Positions 33,688-40,965 of a DNA stretch of 64,000 bases are shown here, one piece after another. The stretch is from Thalassobacillus devorans (GTDB lineage Bacteria; Bacillota; Bacilli; Bacillales; Halobacillaceae): positions 248,001 through 312,000 of the forward strand of contig NZ_JAASRY010000001.1 in the NCBI RefSeq assembly GCF_011761345.1. The letters run 5' to 3'. Each line of letters begins with the position of its first letter. The first letter of the stretch is position 1. Below the pieces are notes generated by a model that did no database searches, was not told the origin of the DNA, and worked only from the letters and a program-made list of their open reading frames with translations. The translations under genes were made by a program, and so were the position numbers.

Positions 33688-34509
33688 ATGAAAACCATCT
33701 ATTTAAATTCACAGAACCTGACTTACTGGCAGAAACATTCCAGAGAAAATGTCATCGCTTTAGGTTTCTTTGATGGCGTTCATAAAGGGCATCAACGAGT
33801 AATACGGGAAGCCAAAAGAGAAGCGGATAGAAGGGGTGTGGATTTAACGGTGATGAGCTTTTTCCCCCATCCTAAAGTTGTCCTTTCCGCCGGGAAGAAG
33901 AAATTTGATTATTTGATGCCGCTGAAGGACAAAGCACAGGTGCTGGAAACACTTGGTGTGGATTGCTTCTATATCGTAGAGTTTGATAAACACTTCGCTT
34001 CTCTTTCTCCGCAGCAATATGTAGAAAAATATCTAGTAAACTTCGATACCGTGCATGCGGTAGCAGGATATGATTTTCATTACGGCAAGATGGGGGAAGG
34101 GAATATTGATCGCCTGAAAGAGGATTCAGAAGGTAAGTTAGCTGTGACTAAGGTCAATAAAATCGAGTACCGGGGAAAGAAGATAAGCTCGACACGCATT
34201 AGAAATACGATTGCTGAAGGGCGGGTAAACGACCTGTCTGCCATGATGGGTCGCTTGTATGAAGTTCGAGGTAAACTAATCAACCAGACTTTTATTCCAG
34301 AAGACTATTATATGCTGCCGGGGAGCGGGATCTATGAAGTGACGATTAACACGGGAAATGAAATCTTTTACACAACCGTAGATAACAACCGGGAAGATGA
34401 TAGATTTGAGATAGTAGATGAAAGATTAGCCAGGACTCTTAACGGGGCAGACATTTCCGTCATTTGGAGAAAGTCCAAGTCCAATGAAACAATATACGAG
34501 CATGTATGA
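33688..34509 (+). CDS. FAD synthetase-like protein without riboflavin kinase domain
   Basis: A 273-residue protein related to the N-terminal half of RibF. ALGFFDGVHKGHQRVI (residues 25-40) contains the nucleotidyl-transferase HxGH motif, MSFFPHPKVVL and YDFHYGKMGEGN match flavin-binding stretches, and ISSTRIRNTIAEG is the conserved SSTxIR. The region after about residue 190 lacks the GxPTAN-type riboflavin kinase signature and looks unrelated. It should adenylylate FMN to FAD. Its place between the flavin reductase and the hydratase suggests a dedicated FAD supply for the monooxygenase. RBS: GGAAAGGGGAG. Confidence 0.82.
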   Translation: MKTIYLNSQNLTYWQKHSRENVIALGFFDGVHKGHQRVIREAKREADRRGVDLTVMSFFPHPKVVLSAGKKKFDYLMPLKDKAQVLETLGVDCFYIVEFDKHFASLSPQQYVEKYLVNFDTVHAVAGYDFHYGKMGEGNIDRLKEDSEGKLAVTKVNKIEYRGKKISSTRIRNTIAEGRVNDLSAMMGRLYEVRGKLINQTFIPEDYYMLPGSGIYEVTINTGNEIFYTTVDNNREDDRFEIVDERLARTLNGADISVIWRKSKSNETIYEHV

Positions 34510-34529
34510 TTAAGAAAGGAAGCGTGTGA

Positions 34530-35315
34530 ATGATGGCTGAAAAGCTAACGAGTGTAGCGAGGGACATTTTTGAAGCAGAAAGAAAACGCGAGCCGATTGA
34601 TCCCTTAACCGATACGGATCCCGCTATTTCCGTGGAAGACGCCTATCACATTCAGTTGAACTATGTCGAAGAGCGGAGAAGAAATGGAGCGGTTATTAAA
34701 GGGAAGAAAATCGGACTGACAAGTAAAGCGATGCAGCAAATGCTTGGTGTTGATCGACCCGATTATGGCCACATACTGGATGATATGGTCTTTTCGGAAG
34801 ATACCCCTATCGATGCTGACCGTTTTATTGCACCAAAAATAGAATTTGAAATCGCTTTTGTGCTAAAAGATTCTCTTAAGGGGCCAGGGGTTACTTTGGA
34901 TGACGTCGAGCAGGCGATCGATTATGTCGTTCCTGCAGCTGAAATTATCGACAGCCGGATTAAGGATTGGAAAATCAAGTTCGAGGATACCGTAGCAGAT
35001 AACGGTTCTTCCGCCGGTGTGGTGTTTGGTAAGGGGAAGAAAAGGCTGGAAGAGCTTGACCTTCCAAATGTAGAAATGAACGTCTATCAAAATGGGAGCT
35101 TTCTCGATAATGCTAAAGGATCTGCAGTGTTAGGCAATCCTTTGGAAGCGGTAGTCTGGCTGGCTAATGCTTTAGGGGAATACGATATTACCTTGCATGC
35201 GGGAGAATGTATTCTGGCAGGAGCGTTGGCTAAAGCGGTCCCAGTACAAAATGGCGATGCGTTCCAAGCTGAATTTGAAGGCTTGGGAACAGTAGCGATT
35301 GAATTTGGAAAATAG
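34530..35315 (+). CDS. 2-hydroxypentadienoate (2-keto-4-pentenoate) hydratase family
   Basis: A 261-residue protein of the MhpD/XylJ/HsaE group. VIKGKKIGLTSKAMQQMLGVDRPDYGHILDDM is the family core, IAPKIEFEIAFVL holds metal ligands, and IIDSRIKDWKIKFEDTVADNGSSAG is diagnostic. The enzyme hydrates 2-hydroxypenta-2,4-dienoate, the product of the meta-cleavage hydrolase, to 4-hydroxy-2-oxovalerate. The homologous 4-oxalocrotonate decarboxylase is a possible alternative. RBS: GAAAGGAAGCG; two adjacent ATG codons are possible starts. Confidence 0.88.
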   Translation: MMAEKLTSVARDIFEAERKREPIDPLTDTDPAISVEDAYHIQLNYVEERRRNGAVIKGKKIGLTSKAMQQMLGVDRPDYGHILDDMVFSEDTPIDADRFIAPKIEFEIAFVLKDSLKGPGVTLDDVEQAIDYVVPAAEIIDSRIKDWKIKFEDTVADNGSSAGVVFGKGKKRLEELDLPNVEMNVYQNGSFLDNAKGSAVLGNPLEAVVWLANALGEYDITLHAGECILAGALAKAVPVQNGDAFQAEFEGLGTVAIEFGK

Positions 35316-35342
35316 ATCTGCAGGAGTTAGGAATTGAGGTTC

Positions 35343-35380
35343 CCTTCTGTACATGCGTAAGACAAGAGAAGGATTTTTTT
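35343..35380 (+). terminator. weak terminator between hydratase and FAH genes
   Basis: CCTTCT (35343-35348) pairs with AGAAGG (35367-35372) across an 18-nt loop and is followed by ATTTTTTT. It may reduce read-through into the FAH-family gene. Confidence 0.45.
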
Positions 35381-35424
35381 GTATCGAAATAGAATGATAG
35401 GGACAGAAGGGAGGATTTATTTTA

Positions 35425-36183
35425 ATGAAATATGTACGGTTTGCAGTAACGAAAGAAGTAATGTACGGAGTATTAGAAGGAGATACACTCACACAATTAG
35501 ACGGAGATTTTCTGCAAGGAACATCAGCCAAGCTGGATACTACTTTTAACTTAAATGAAGTGAAACTTTTACCGCCGGTCGTGCCGGGGCAGATGGTGGC
35601 AATCGGATTGAATTATGCCCTTCATGCCGAGGAAAGCGGGATGCCGATACCTGATGAGCCAATGATGTTCATGGTCTCGCCAACAGCTATTATTGGTCAT
35701 GAAGACAAAGTGACCTTACCAAATTTGGAACACAGAATTGATTATGAAGCAGAGCTAGCAGTTGTTATTGGAAAAGAAGCAAAAAACGTATCAAGGGATG
35801 AAGCGCTGTCGTATGTATTCGGCTATACATGCAATAACGATATCTCGGACAGGCACCTTCAAAAAAAGGATGGTCAATTTACGAGAGCTAAGTCTTTCCC
35901 TACGTTTAAACCACTGGGGCCGGTAATTGAAACAGAATTGGACCCTAATCAGGTAGATATTAAGCTGTCCATTAACGGTGAAGTGAGACAACACTCTAAT
36001 ACGAATGATCTTATTCATAAAATTGAGGACTTGATTGTCAAGGTGACAGAAGTGATGATTTTGAACCCTGGGGATGTGATTATCACCGGAACCCCTTCGG
36101 GAGTGGGGCCGCTTAAGCCTGGTGATCATATCGAAATCGAAATAGAGGGAATTGGGAGGCTGAAAAACCAGGTAATAGATTAG
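35425..36183 (+). CDS. fumarylacetoacetate hydrolase family protein
   Basis: A 252-residue FAH-fold enzyme. PGQMVAIGLNYALHAEESG, the metal-binding IDYEAELAVVIGKEAKNVS, FGYTCNNDISDRHLQKKDGQFTRAKSF and ITGTPSGVGPLKPGDHIEIEIEGIG are the standard blocks. Family activities include acylpyruvate hydrolysis, oxaloacetate decarboxylation and HpaG-type decarboxylation or isomerisation of ring-cleavage products. As last gene of the rightward aromatic arm it may process the hydratase product or an acidic cleavage product. GAAGGGAGGATT precedes the ATG. The exact reaction cannot be assigned. Confidence 0.85.
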   Translation: MKYVRFAVTKEVMYGVLEGDTLTQLDGDFLQGTSAKLDTTFNLNEVKLLPPVVPGQMVAIGLNYALHAEESGMPIPDEPMMFMVSPTAIIGHEDKVTLPNLEHRIDYEAELAVVIGKEAKNVSRDEALSYVFGYTCNNDISDRHLQKKDGQFTRAKSFPTFKPLGPVIETELDPNQVDIKLSINGEVRQHSNTNDLIHKIEDLIVKVTEVMILNPGDVIITGTPSGVGPLKPGDHIEIEIEGIGRLKNQVID

Positions 36184-36275
36184 TTCCTTCATTTTTTATA
36201 ATGGCTCTGTTAAAACTCAGTGTTGATATTACAATAAAAGCTCCCTTTAATGGAAGACTCAGTTTCAAGATAAGT

Positions 36276-36445
36276 TGTTTCCGTTACGTTAGTAACGGTT
36301 TGGAGGTCCGGGAAATCACTCGCTTTCCATAGGCATGTGGTGAGCTTCCTCAGGCTTCGCCTTCTGGGATCTCACCGTTCATGTTCATCCTATAGGAGTC
36401 TCGCAATTTCCCGGCCCTCCTTGCGTTTATGAGAGAACGGAAACA
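36276..36445 (-). repeat. structured Bacillaceae-type repeat, copy 1 (inverted)
   Basis: Bounded by TGTTTCCGTT and AACGGAAACA, with an inner GGGAAAT/ATTTCCC stem. Its reverse complement aligns with copy 2 over the whole length: shared blocks GGGCCGGGAAA/GGCCGGGAAA, GAGACTCC, GAG(A)TCCC, GAGGA(A/G)GCTC, GGAAAGCGA and TTTCCCGG. Elements of this look recur in Bacillaceae genomes as I remember them. Confidence 0.75.
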
Positions 36446-36554
36446 TCAATATAAATCACTTCAAACTTAGTACGGGTCCTTCTGAAAAATGGCCTGCTAC
36501 CTGAATCCATGGTCATTAAAGAGAAAATGTGGAAGACATCTTAACCTTTATGAA

Positions 36555-36727
36555 TGGTCCGTTATCCAAAAAAGGATAAGGCGGCCGGGAAACGGTGAGA
36601 CTCCCGTGGGAGAAGGGACAAGGCGAGACCCCACAGGGAGTGAAACGAACGAGGAGGCTCGCCAGTACCCCCACAGGAAAGCGAATCGTTTCCCGGCCGC
36701 CTTTACTATTGACTCGGTAACGGACCA
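36555..36727 (+). repeat. structured Bacillaceae-type repeat, copy 2
   Basis: Bounded by TGGTCCGTTA and TAACGGACCA, with an inner perfect GGCGGCCGGGAAACG/CGTTTCCCGGCCGCC stem. GC-rich with purine-rich single-stranded runs. It is the opposite-orientation partner of 36276-36445, and its better-preserved stems suggest it is the younger or more constrained copy. Confidence 0.78.
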
Positions 36728-37086
36728 AAAAACATCTCGAAATCAAGTCTTCGACTTTTCGGCCCTATTGTTGAATAAGCCTATTATGAAAATTAACATC
36801 AACGTTTAACAGAGCCTTTATAATAAGGAAGTTGAAATGATCCACTTTGAGCATTATGCTGAAGTGGATTTTTCATTTGTATGAAAAAATCTAAGTTGTT
36901 GCATATAGCGGAATTCGTGGTTTCATAAATGTCGAAATATTTTTAGAATAAATAGTAGAGTTAATAAAAAACAGGACTTCATTTCTAAGAGATGGAGAAC
37001 GAGCTTTTTGAAAACGTGTTAAATTTGATGAAGGAACAGGGACGAACGTAATCTTATAAAAATAACTATGCAAAAGGGGTAGTAAA

Positions 37087-38016
37087 ATGAAAAACATTAC
37101 AGTACTTGGAGCAGGTGTTATGGGGCATGGCGCGGCTCAATTATTTGCCCAGGCAGGAAAAAATGTAAAAATCCGGGCCAGACGCGAGTCATCGTTAGAA
37201 GATGCAAGAGAACTTATGACGAACAGCTTGAAAATTATGGTTGAAAAAGAAATACTTACAGAAAACGATATGAACCAGACGTTAGCGAGTATCACGTATA
37301 CAACGGATTTGCATGAAGCGATCGAAGGTGCTGACTTTATTTTTGAATCCATTCCGGAAGATCTTGAGAAAAAACTGGATACATACGAAATCATCGAAAA
37401 TAGTGTTTCAGACGAAACGATTATTTCATCTAATACGTCCACTTTCCCACTTGAGGAATTAACTCAAAAAGCGAAGCATCCGGAAAGGTTTGTCATTACT
37501 CACTTTTTCAACCCGCCACAACTGGTGCCAATTGTGGAAATTGTCAAGGGAGAAAAAACAGAGGAAAGCGTCGTCGAAACAACTTATGATTTAATGAAAG
37601 AAATCGGAAAATCGCCAGTAGTTCTGAAAAAAGAGATTTCAGGCTTTATCGTCAACCGCGTTCAAGTAGCTATGCTTCGCGAAGCGTTCCACTTAATGGA
37701 AGAGGGAGTGGCTACGGCGGAAGATATTGATATTGCCATGAAAGGAAGTATGGGTTTTAAATGGGCTTTCTGCGGACCGATGGAAAGTCAGGATTTAGCC
37801 GGCCTGCAGACCACACAAGCGATGGCTGGAAAGATATTAGAAGATCTCTCTAATACAAGGGAAGTCCCTTCCTTCTTAAAGGAAATGGTGGAGAACGAAC
37901 AGCTTGGCATTAGAACGAATCAAGGCTTTTACCAATATGAGGATCATGGTGAACAAGCCATTCATACACGGGACGACCATTTCCTGGATCTCCTGAAACT
38001 ATTACAAGAAAAGTAA
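37087..38016 (+). CDS. 3-hydroxyacyl-CoA dehydrogenase (3-hydroxybutyryl-CoA dehydrogenase-like)
   Basis: A 309-residue NAD-dependent dehydrogenase. ITVLGAGVMGHGAAQLFAQAG is the Rossmann fingerprint, SSNTSTFPLEEL the substrate-side Ser/Asn region, THFFNPPQLVPIVEIVKG contains the catalytic His, and EISGFIVNRVQVAMLREAFHLMEEGVA opens the C-terminal helical domain. It oxidises 3-hydroxyacyl-CoA or a related hydroxy acid. It is separated from the aromatic genes by the mobile element, so any link to that pathway is uncertain. The ATG has AAAAGGGGTAG upstream and a family terminator follows the gene. Confidence 0.87.
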   Translation: MKNITVLGAGVMGHGAAQLFAQAGKNVKIRARRESSLEDARELMTNSLKIMVEKEILTENDMNQTLASITYTTDLHEAIEGADFIFESIPEDLEKKLDTYEIIENSVSDETIISSNTSTFPLEELTQKAKHPERFVITHFFNPPQLVPIVEIVKGEKTEESVVETTYDLMKEIGKSPVVLKKEISGFIVNRVQVAMLREAFHLMEEGVATAEDIDIAMKGSMGFKWAFCGPMESQDLAGLQTTQAMAGKILEDLSNTREVPSFLKEMVENEQLGIRTNQGFYQYEDHGEQAIHTRDDHFLDLLKLLQEK

Positions 38017-38028
38017 TAAGAAAGAGAA

Positions 38029-38090
38029 AAGTGCCTGACCCCCAGTGAGTTAATGCTTTACTACAGCGGGGGTCAGGCACTTGTTATTTT
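38029..38090 (+). terminator. terminator (GTGCCTGAC family)
   Basis: AAGTGCCTGACCCCC (38029-38043) pairs perfectly with GGGGGTCAGGCACTT (38068-38082), followed by GTTATTTTTTTAAT. The loop nearly repeats that of the element at 11145-11199. Confidence 0.9.
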
Positions 38091-38149
38091 TTTAATATCT
38101 AGGAAATTATAAAATTTTCTTTTTTTTGGATAACTTTACGTGGTGGGAT

Positions 38150-38272
38150 CCATCCAGCTCCAGCGCCTACCCCCTCGAGGTCTTAAGACAAGCCTCTCTG
38201 TGACAAAAAACGTCACGGAGAGGCTTGTCTTAAGCTTGTCGGGGGTGAGCAAGGCGCTTGCGCTTTTGTTCT
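38150..38272. repeat. Bacillaceae intergenic palindrome (GCGCCT...AGGCGC type)
   Basis: The outer arms GCGCCT and ACCCCC pair with GGGGGT and AGGCGC, and the left arm leads in with CCAGCTCCAGCGCC and the right ends AGGCGCTTGCGCTTTT. The centre is a 23-bp hairpin (38182-38204 with 38212-38234, one G-U pair). I recognise this outer sequence as a repeat found widely in Bacillus-group genomes, in which the central stem varies. It ends 2 bp from the stop codon of the LacI-family gene. Confidence 0.78.
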
Positions 38273-38273
38273 G

Positions 38274-39266
38274 TTAAGTAGTCTCACCCTGAATCAGCTC
38301 GACATCAAGAATCACATTCTTGTTTTTGCCCGCCTCAGGATTTTCAATCAGTTCGATTAGTGTGGAACAAAGGCTGTTGCCTATGGCATCTATCGGCTGA
38401 CTGATGGTCGTTAAAGCAGGCGACCGCAGCATTCTCGTGAAGCTGTGATAGTCATAGCCGATGATTTTCAGTTGTTCCGGCACGTTTATGTTATGTTTAT
38501 CGGCATAGACATAAAGCGTATAGGCCATGATATCGTTACTGCAAAATACGCCATCGTAGGCGCTGAGCTTTTGTATGCCGATGTTTTTGTCAATGAAGTC
38601 CCAGTTGTCCTCAAAGGTGGCCTTGATATGGGCTCCTTCCACGCAATCCCCTTCTATTCCATTCTTTATGCAGGTTAACTGAAACGCGTCACTCCTGCGG
38701 TTTGCCAGTAATTCGTATTCCAACGGACCCGAGATATGCAGCAGCTTTTTGCACCCTCTGTCAATCAGGTGCAAGGTGGCCAGTTCTCCGCCTTTATAAT
38801 TGTCGCTGGCTATATAAGGAATGTTGGAGGAAAGTACGCGATCGAAGGAGACAATCGGCATTCCGGTATCCTGATAAGAGGCTACATCCAGTGTATGGCT
38901 GGCCATTACAATCCCATCCACACGGTTTTGTCGGAGCATACTGATATAATGCAATTCTTTTTCTTTATCACTCAATGAATTACAGACCAGCAATTTATAA
39001 TTTTTATCACTGGCATAAGATTCAATCCAGTTGACCAGTTCAGCAAACAGGGGATGTGATACATCAGGTATGATGACACCGAGCAGGCTGGACTGATTTT
39101 TCAGTAACGCACGTGCGATTTGATTAGGCTGGTAATTTAACTGACGCATGGCGTCTTCTACTTTCTCCCGGGTTGCTTTTCCTATATACCCTCTATTATT
39201 CATAACTCTTGAAACGGTCGTGACAGACACTCCTGAAAGTTTTGCCACATCCTTAATGCTTACCAT
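38274..39266 (-). CDS. LacI-family repressor of the sucrose/alpha-glucoside operon
   Basis: A 330-residue LacI/GalR regulator. SIKDVAKLSGVSVTTVSRVMNNRGYIGKATREKVEDAMRQLNYQPNQIARAL is the N-terminal HTH and hinge helix; LLGVIIPDVSHPLFAELVNWIE begins the periplasmic-binding-protein-like effector domain. It is divergent from the ABC sugar operon and two identical 19-bp candidate operators lie between them, one next to each gene. The likely inducer is sucrose or a derived sugar. A GGTAAGCAT-type start region follows a weak ribosome-binding site. Confidence 0.88.
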   Translation of the reverse strand: MVSIKDVAKLSGVSVTTVSRVMNNRGYIGKATREKVEDAMRQLNYQPNQIARALLKNQSSLLGVIIPDVSHPLFAELVNWIESYASDKNYKLLVCNSLSDKEKELHYISMLRQNRVDGIVMASHTLDVASYQDTGMPIVSFDRVLSSNIPYIASDNYKGGELATLHLIDRGCKKLLHISGPLEYELLANRRSDAFQLTCIKNGIEGDCVEGAHIKATFEDNWDFIDKNIGIQKLSAYDGVFCSNDIMAYTLYVYADKHNINVPEQLKIIGYDYHSFTRMLRSPALTTISQPIDAIGNSLCSTLIELIENPEAGKNKNVILDVELIQGETT

Positions 39267-39338
39267 TTTGCTTCACTCCGATTCCATGAGGCAGAACACC
39301 TCATTGCTATCATTATATCAGTATCTATCAGTTAATTG

Positions 39339-39357
39339 TATGTCAATCGTTTTCATA
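39339..39357 (-). promoter_or_regulatory. candidate LacI operator O1
   Basis: TATGTCAATCGTTTTCATA is the exact reverse complement of the 19-bp sequence at 39451-39469. It lies about 70 bp upstream of the repressor gene and would allow autoregulation or looping with O2, 112 bp away. Confidence 0.72.
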
Positions 39358-39450
39358 ATTATACCACATTAGATAGCGTTATTATACCTTGCTTGCAATA
39401 AATTCATTGATAATACTGGGTTTTATTTTTAGAAAAATATAAAAATTATA

Positions 39451-39469
39451 TATGAAAACGATTGACATA
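39451..39469 (+). promoter_or_regulatory. candidate LacI operator O2 overlapping the operon promoter
   Basis: TATGAAAACGATTGACATA contains the -35 box TTGACA (39462-39467) of the sugar operon, so repressor binding would block RNA polymerase directly. Confidence 0.75.
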
Positions 39470-39509
39470 TAATTTCGCTCGGGTATAATTTCACTTGTAA
39501 ACACTTTCA
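39462..39509 (+). promoter_or_regulatory. sugar operon promoter with cre-like site
   Basis: TTGACA (39462-39467), 16-bp spacer and TATAAT (39484-39489) are perfect consensus boxes. TGTAAACACTTTCA (39496-39509), a cre-like sequence with CG changed to CA, lies at the expected transcription start. Confidence 0.72.
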
Positions 39510-39586
39510 TAGAAATTAAGGGATTTGTTGAATTGCTGATGGTCTACACGTACTTTTTATTTAAAAAGCGGAAAGGGATGGCGATT

Positions 39587-40861
39587 ATGAAAATGAAAGC
39601 AATGGTGTCAAGTCTGGTAGTTTCTGGTGCAATACTTGCTGGTTGTTCTTTTTCTTCAGGGGAATCGGCTTCTGAAGATAAGATTTCAATTGAAATTTTC
39701 CAAGGTAAAGTTGAGTTTAATGATCAGTTCAATGAATTGGCTAAAGAGTATGAAAAGGAAAATCCTGATGTTGATATTAAGATCACTAGCGTAGGAGGCG
39801 GAAGTGACTATGCAGGCTCATTAAAAACAAAGTTCTCTTCAGGAGATGAACCGGAAATTTTTAGTGTTGCCGGGCCGACTGAGGCTGAGCAATTTGGAGA
39901 TTACTTAACGGATATGTCCGATACAGAACTCGCCGATCTGGCGTTAGAGGGTACTTTAGAGCCAGTAACGGATGATGGCAAAGTACAGGGGGTACCTTTT
40001 AACCAGGAAGGATATGGTTTGATCTATAACAAAGAAGTATTCGAAAAAGCTGGTATCGACCCGAACAGTATAGTGACTTATGAGGATTTAGAAAAAGCTG
40101 TGAAAGAGCTGGATAGTAAAAAAGAAGAATTAGGAATTGACGCGGTATTTGCCTTCCCGGCAAAAGAAGCCTGGGTGCCTGGCAGTCATTTAGCCAATGC
40201 GTTTTTAGCTCCAGAATTCGACCATAAAGTTCTCGAAGCTTATAACGCTGAGTCGGTGGGCTTTGATAAAGGGGAAGAATTTAAGGCTATGGTAGATCTT
40301 CAAAATGAATATTCCATCCAGCCTACTTTGAGCCTGGATTACTCCCAGCAGGTGGAAGAATACTTTTCCCTGGGACAGGTGGCCATGATTCAGCAGGGGA
40401 ATTGGATCTATCCATCTGTCAAACAAATGGATGAGGAGTTTGCTGCTGAAAATATGGGGATTCTTCCTATCCCGGTAGAAGGGCAGGAGGGTAAGATTCC
40501 TGTTGGAGTTCCAAACTATTGGGCAGTTAATAGTAATAGTGATGAAGAAGTGATCCAAGCCTCCAAAGATTTTCTTGATTGGATTTACACCTCAGATACA
40601 GGAAAAGATTATGTACTCAACGAGTTTAACTTTATTCCAGCTTATGAGGGATATGATTCCTCAAACATTGCTGATCCGCTATCCAAAAAGATTTATGAAT
40701 ATGCTTCGGAAGGTGACACCATCGGCTGGATTTTCCTCGGCTATCCGACTGCATGGGGAGATTACCTTGGAGCCAACGTCCAGAAGTATATTAGCGGCGA
40801 TATGACCTGGGAAGAGTTAGAAGAGGATTCAAGCAATAGGTGGGAATCATTAAGGAAATAG
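39587..40861 (+). CDS. ABC sugar transporter substrate-binding lipoprotein
   Basis: A 424-residue extracellular solute-binding protein. Residues 1-19 form a lipoprotein signal with lipobox LAGC and Cys20. EIFQGKVEFNDQFNELAKEYEKENPDVDIKITSVGGG and the later GQVAMIQQGNWIYPSV are typical of the family 1 (MalE-like) binding proteins. I chose the ATG at 39587 because the upstream in-frame ATG at 39533 would put 18 extra residues ahead of the signal peptide; GGAAAGGG lies 10 bp before. With the permeases and glycosidases downstream it most likely binds sucrose or other glucosides. Confidence 0.88.
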   Translation: MKMKAMVSSLVVSGAILAGCSFSSGESASEDKISIEIFQGKVEFNDQFNELAKEYEKENPDVDIKITSVGGGSDYAGSLKTKFSSGDEPEIFSVAGPTEAEQFGDYLTDMSDTELADLALEGTLEPVTDDGKVQGVPFNQEGYGLIYNKEVFEKAGIDPNSIVTYEDLEKAVKELDSKKEELGIDAVFAFPAKEAWVPGSHLANAFLAPEFDHKVLEAYNAESVGFDKGEEFKAMVDLQNEYSIQPTLSLDYSQQVEEYFSLGQVAMIQQGNWIYPSVKQMDEEFAAENMGILPIPVEGQEGKIPVGVPNYWAVNSNSDEEVIQASKDFLDWIYTSDTGKDYVLNEFNFIPAYEGYDSSNIADPLSKKIYEYASEGDTIGWIFLGYPTAWGDYLGANVQKYISGDMTWEELEEDSSNRWESLRK

Positions 40862-40965
40862 TCTTTAAAAGAATGAGCTGACGGAGCTGAATAAACTGCT
40901 TCGTTTGCTCTTTTTATAAAACGTTCTGGTGAATGTTAAAACGTGAATAAATTAGGAGGTATTTG

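Larger units (their letters stand above)
36203..36817. mobile_element. 615-bp MITE-like composite element with 8-bp target duplication
   Basis: The element starts GGCTCTGTTAAA and ends with its exact inverse TTTAACAGAGCC; similarity continues inward (GTTGATATT against the inverse of AACATCAAC). It is flanked on both sides by the direct repeat TTTATAAT (36195-36202 and 36818-36825). Inside lie two structured repeats in opposite orientation and no transposase. An 8-bp duplication fits IS6- or IS1595-type transposition, but I cannot name the source family. The remaining intergenic sequence to 37086 shows nothing further. Confidence 0.82.

Noticed and set aside
36489-36809. 106-codon open frame inside the mobile element
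   Set aside because: It lies across a structured repeat with strong stems, has no ribosome-binding site and a composition unlike any known family.
36203-36817. Complete insertion sequence
   Set aside because: Ends and target duplication are present but no frame resembles a transposase, even a broken one.
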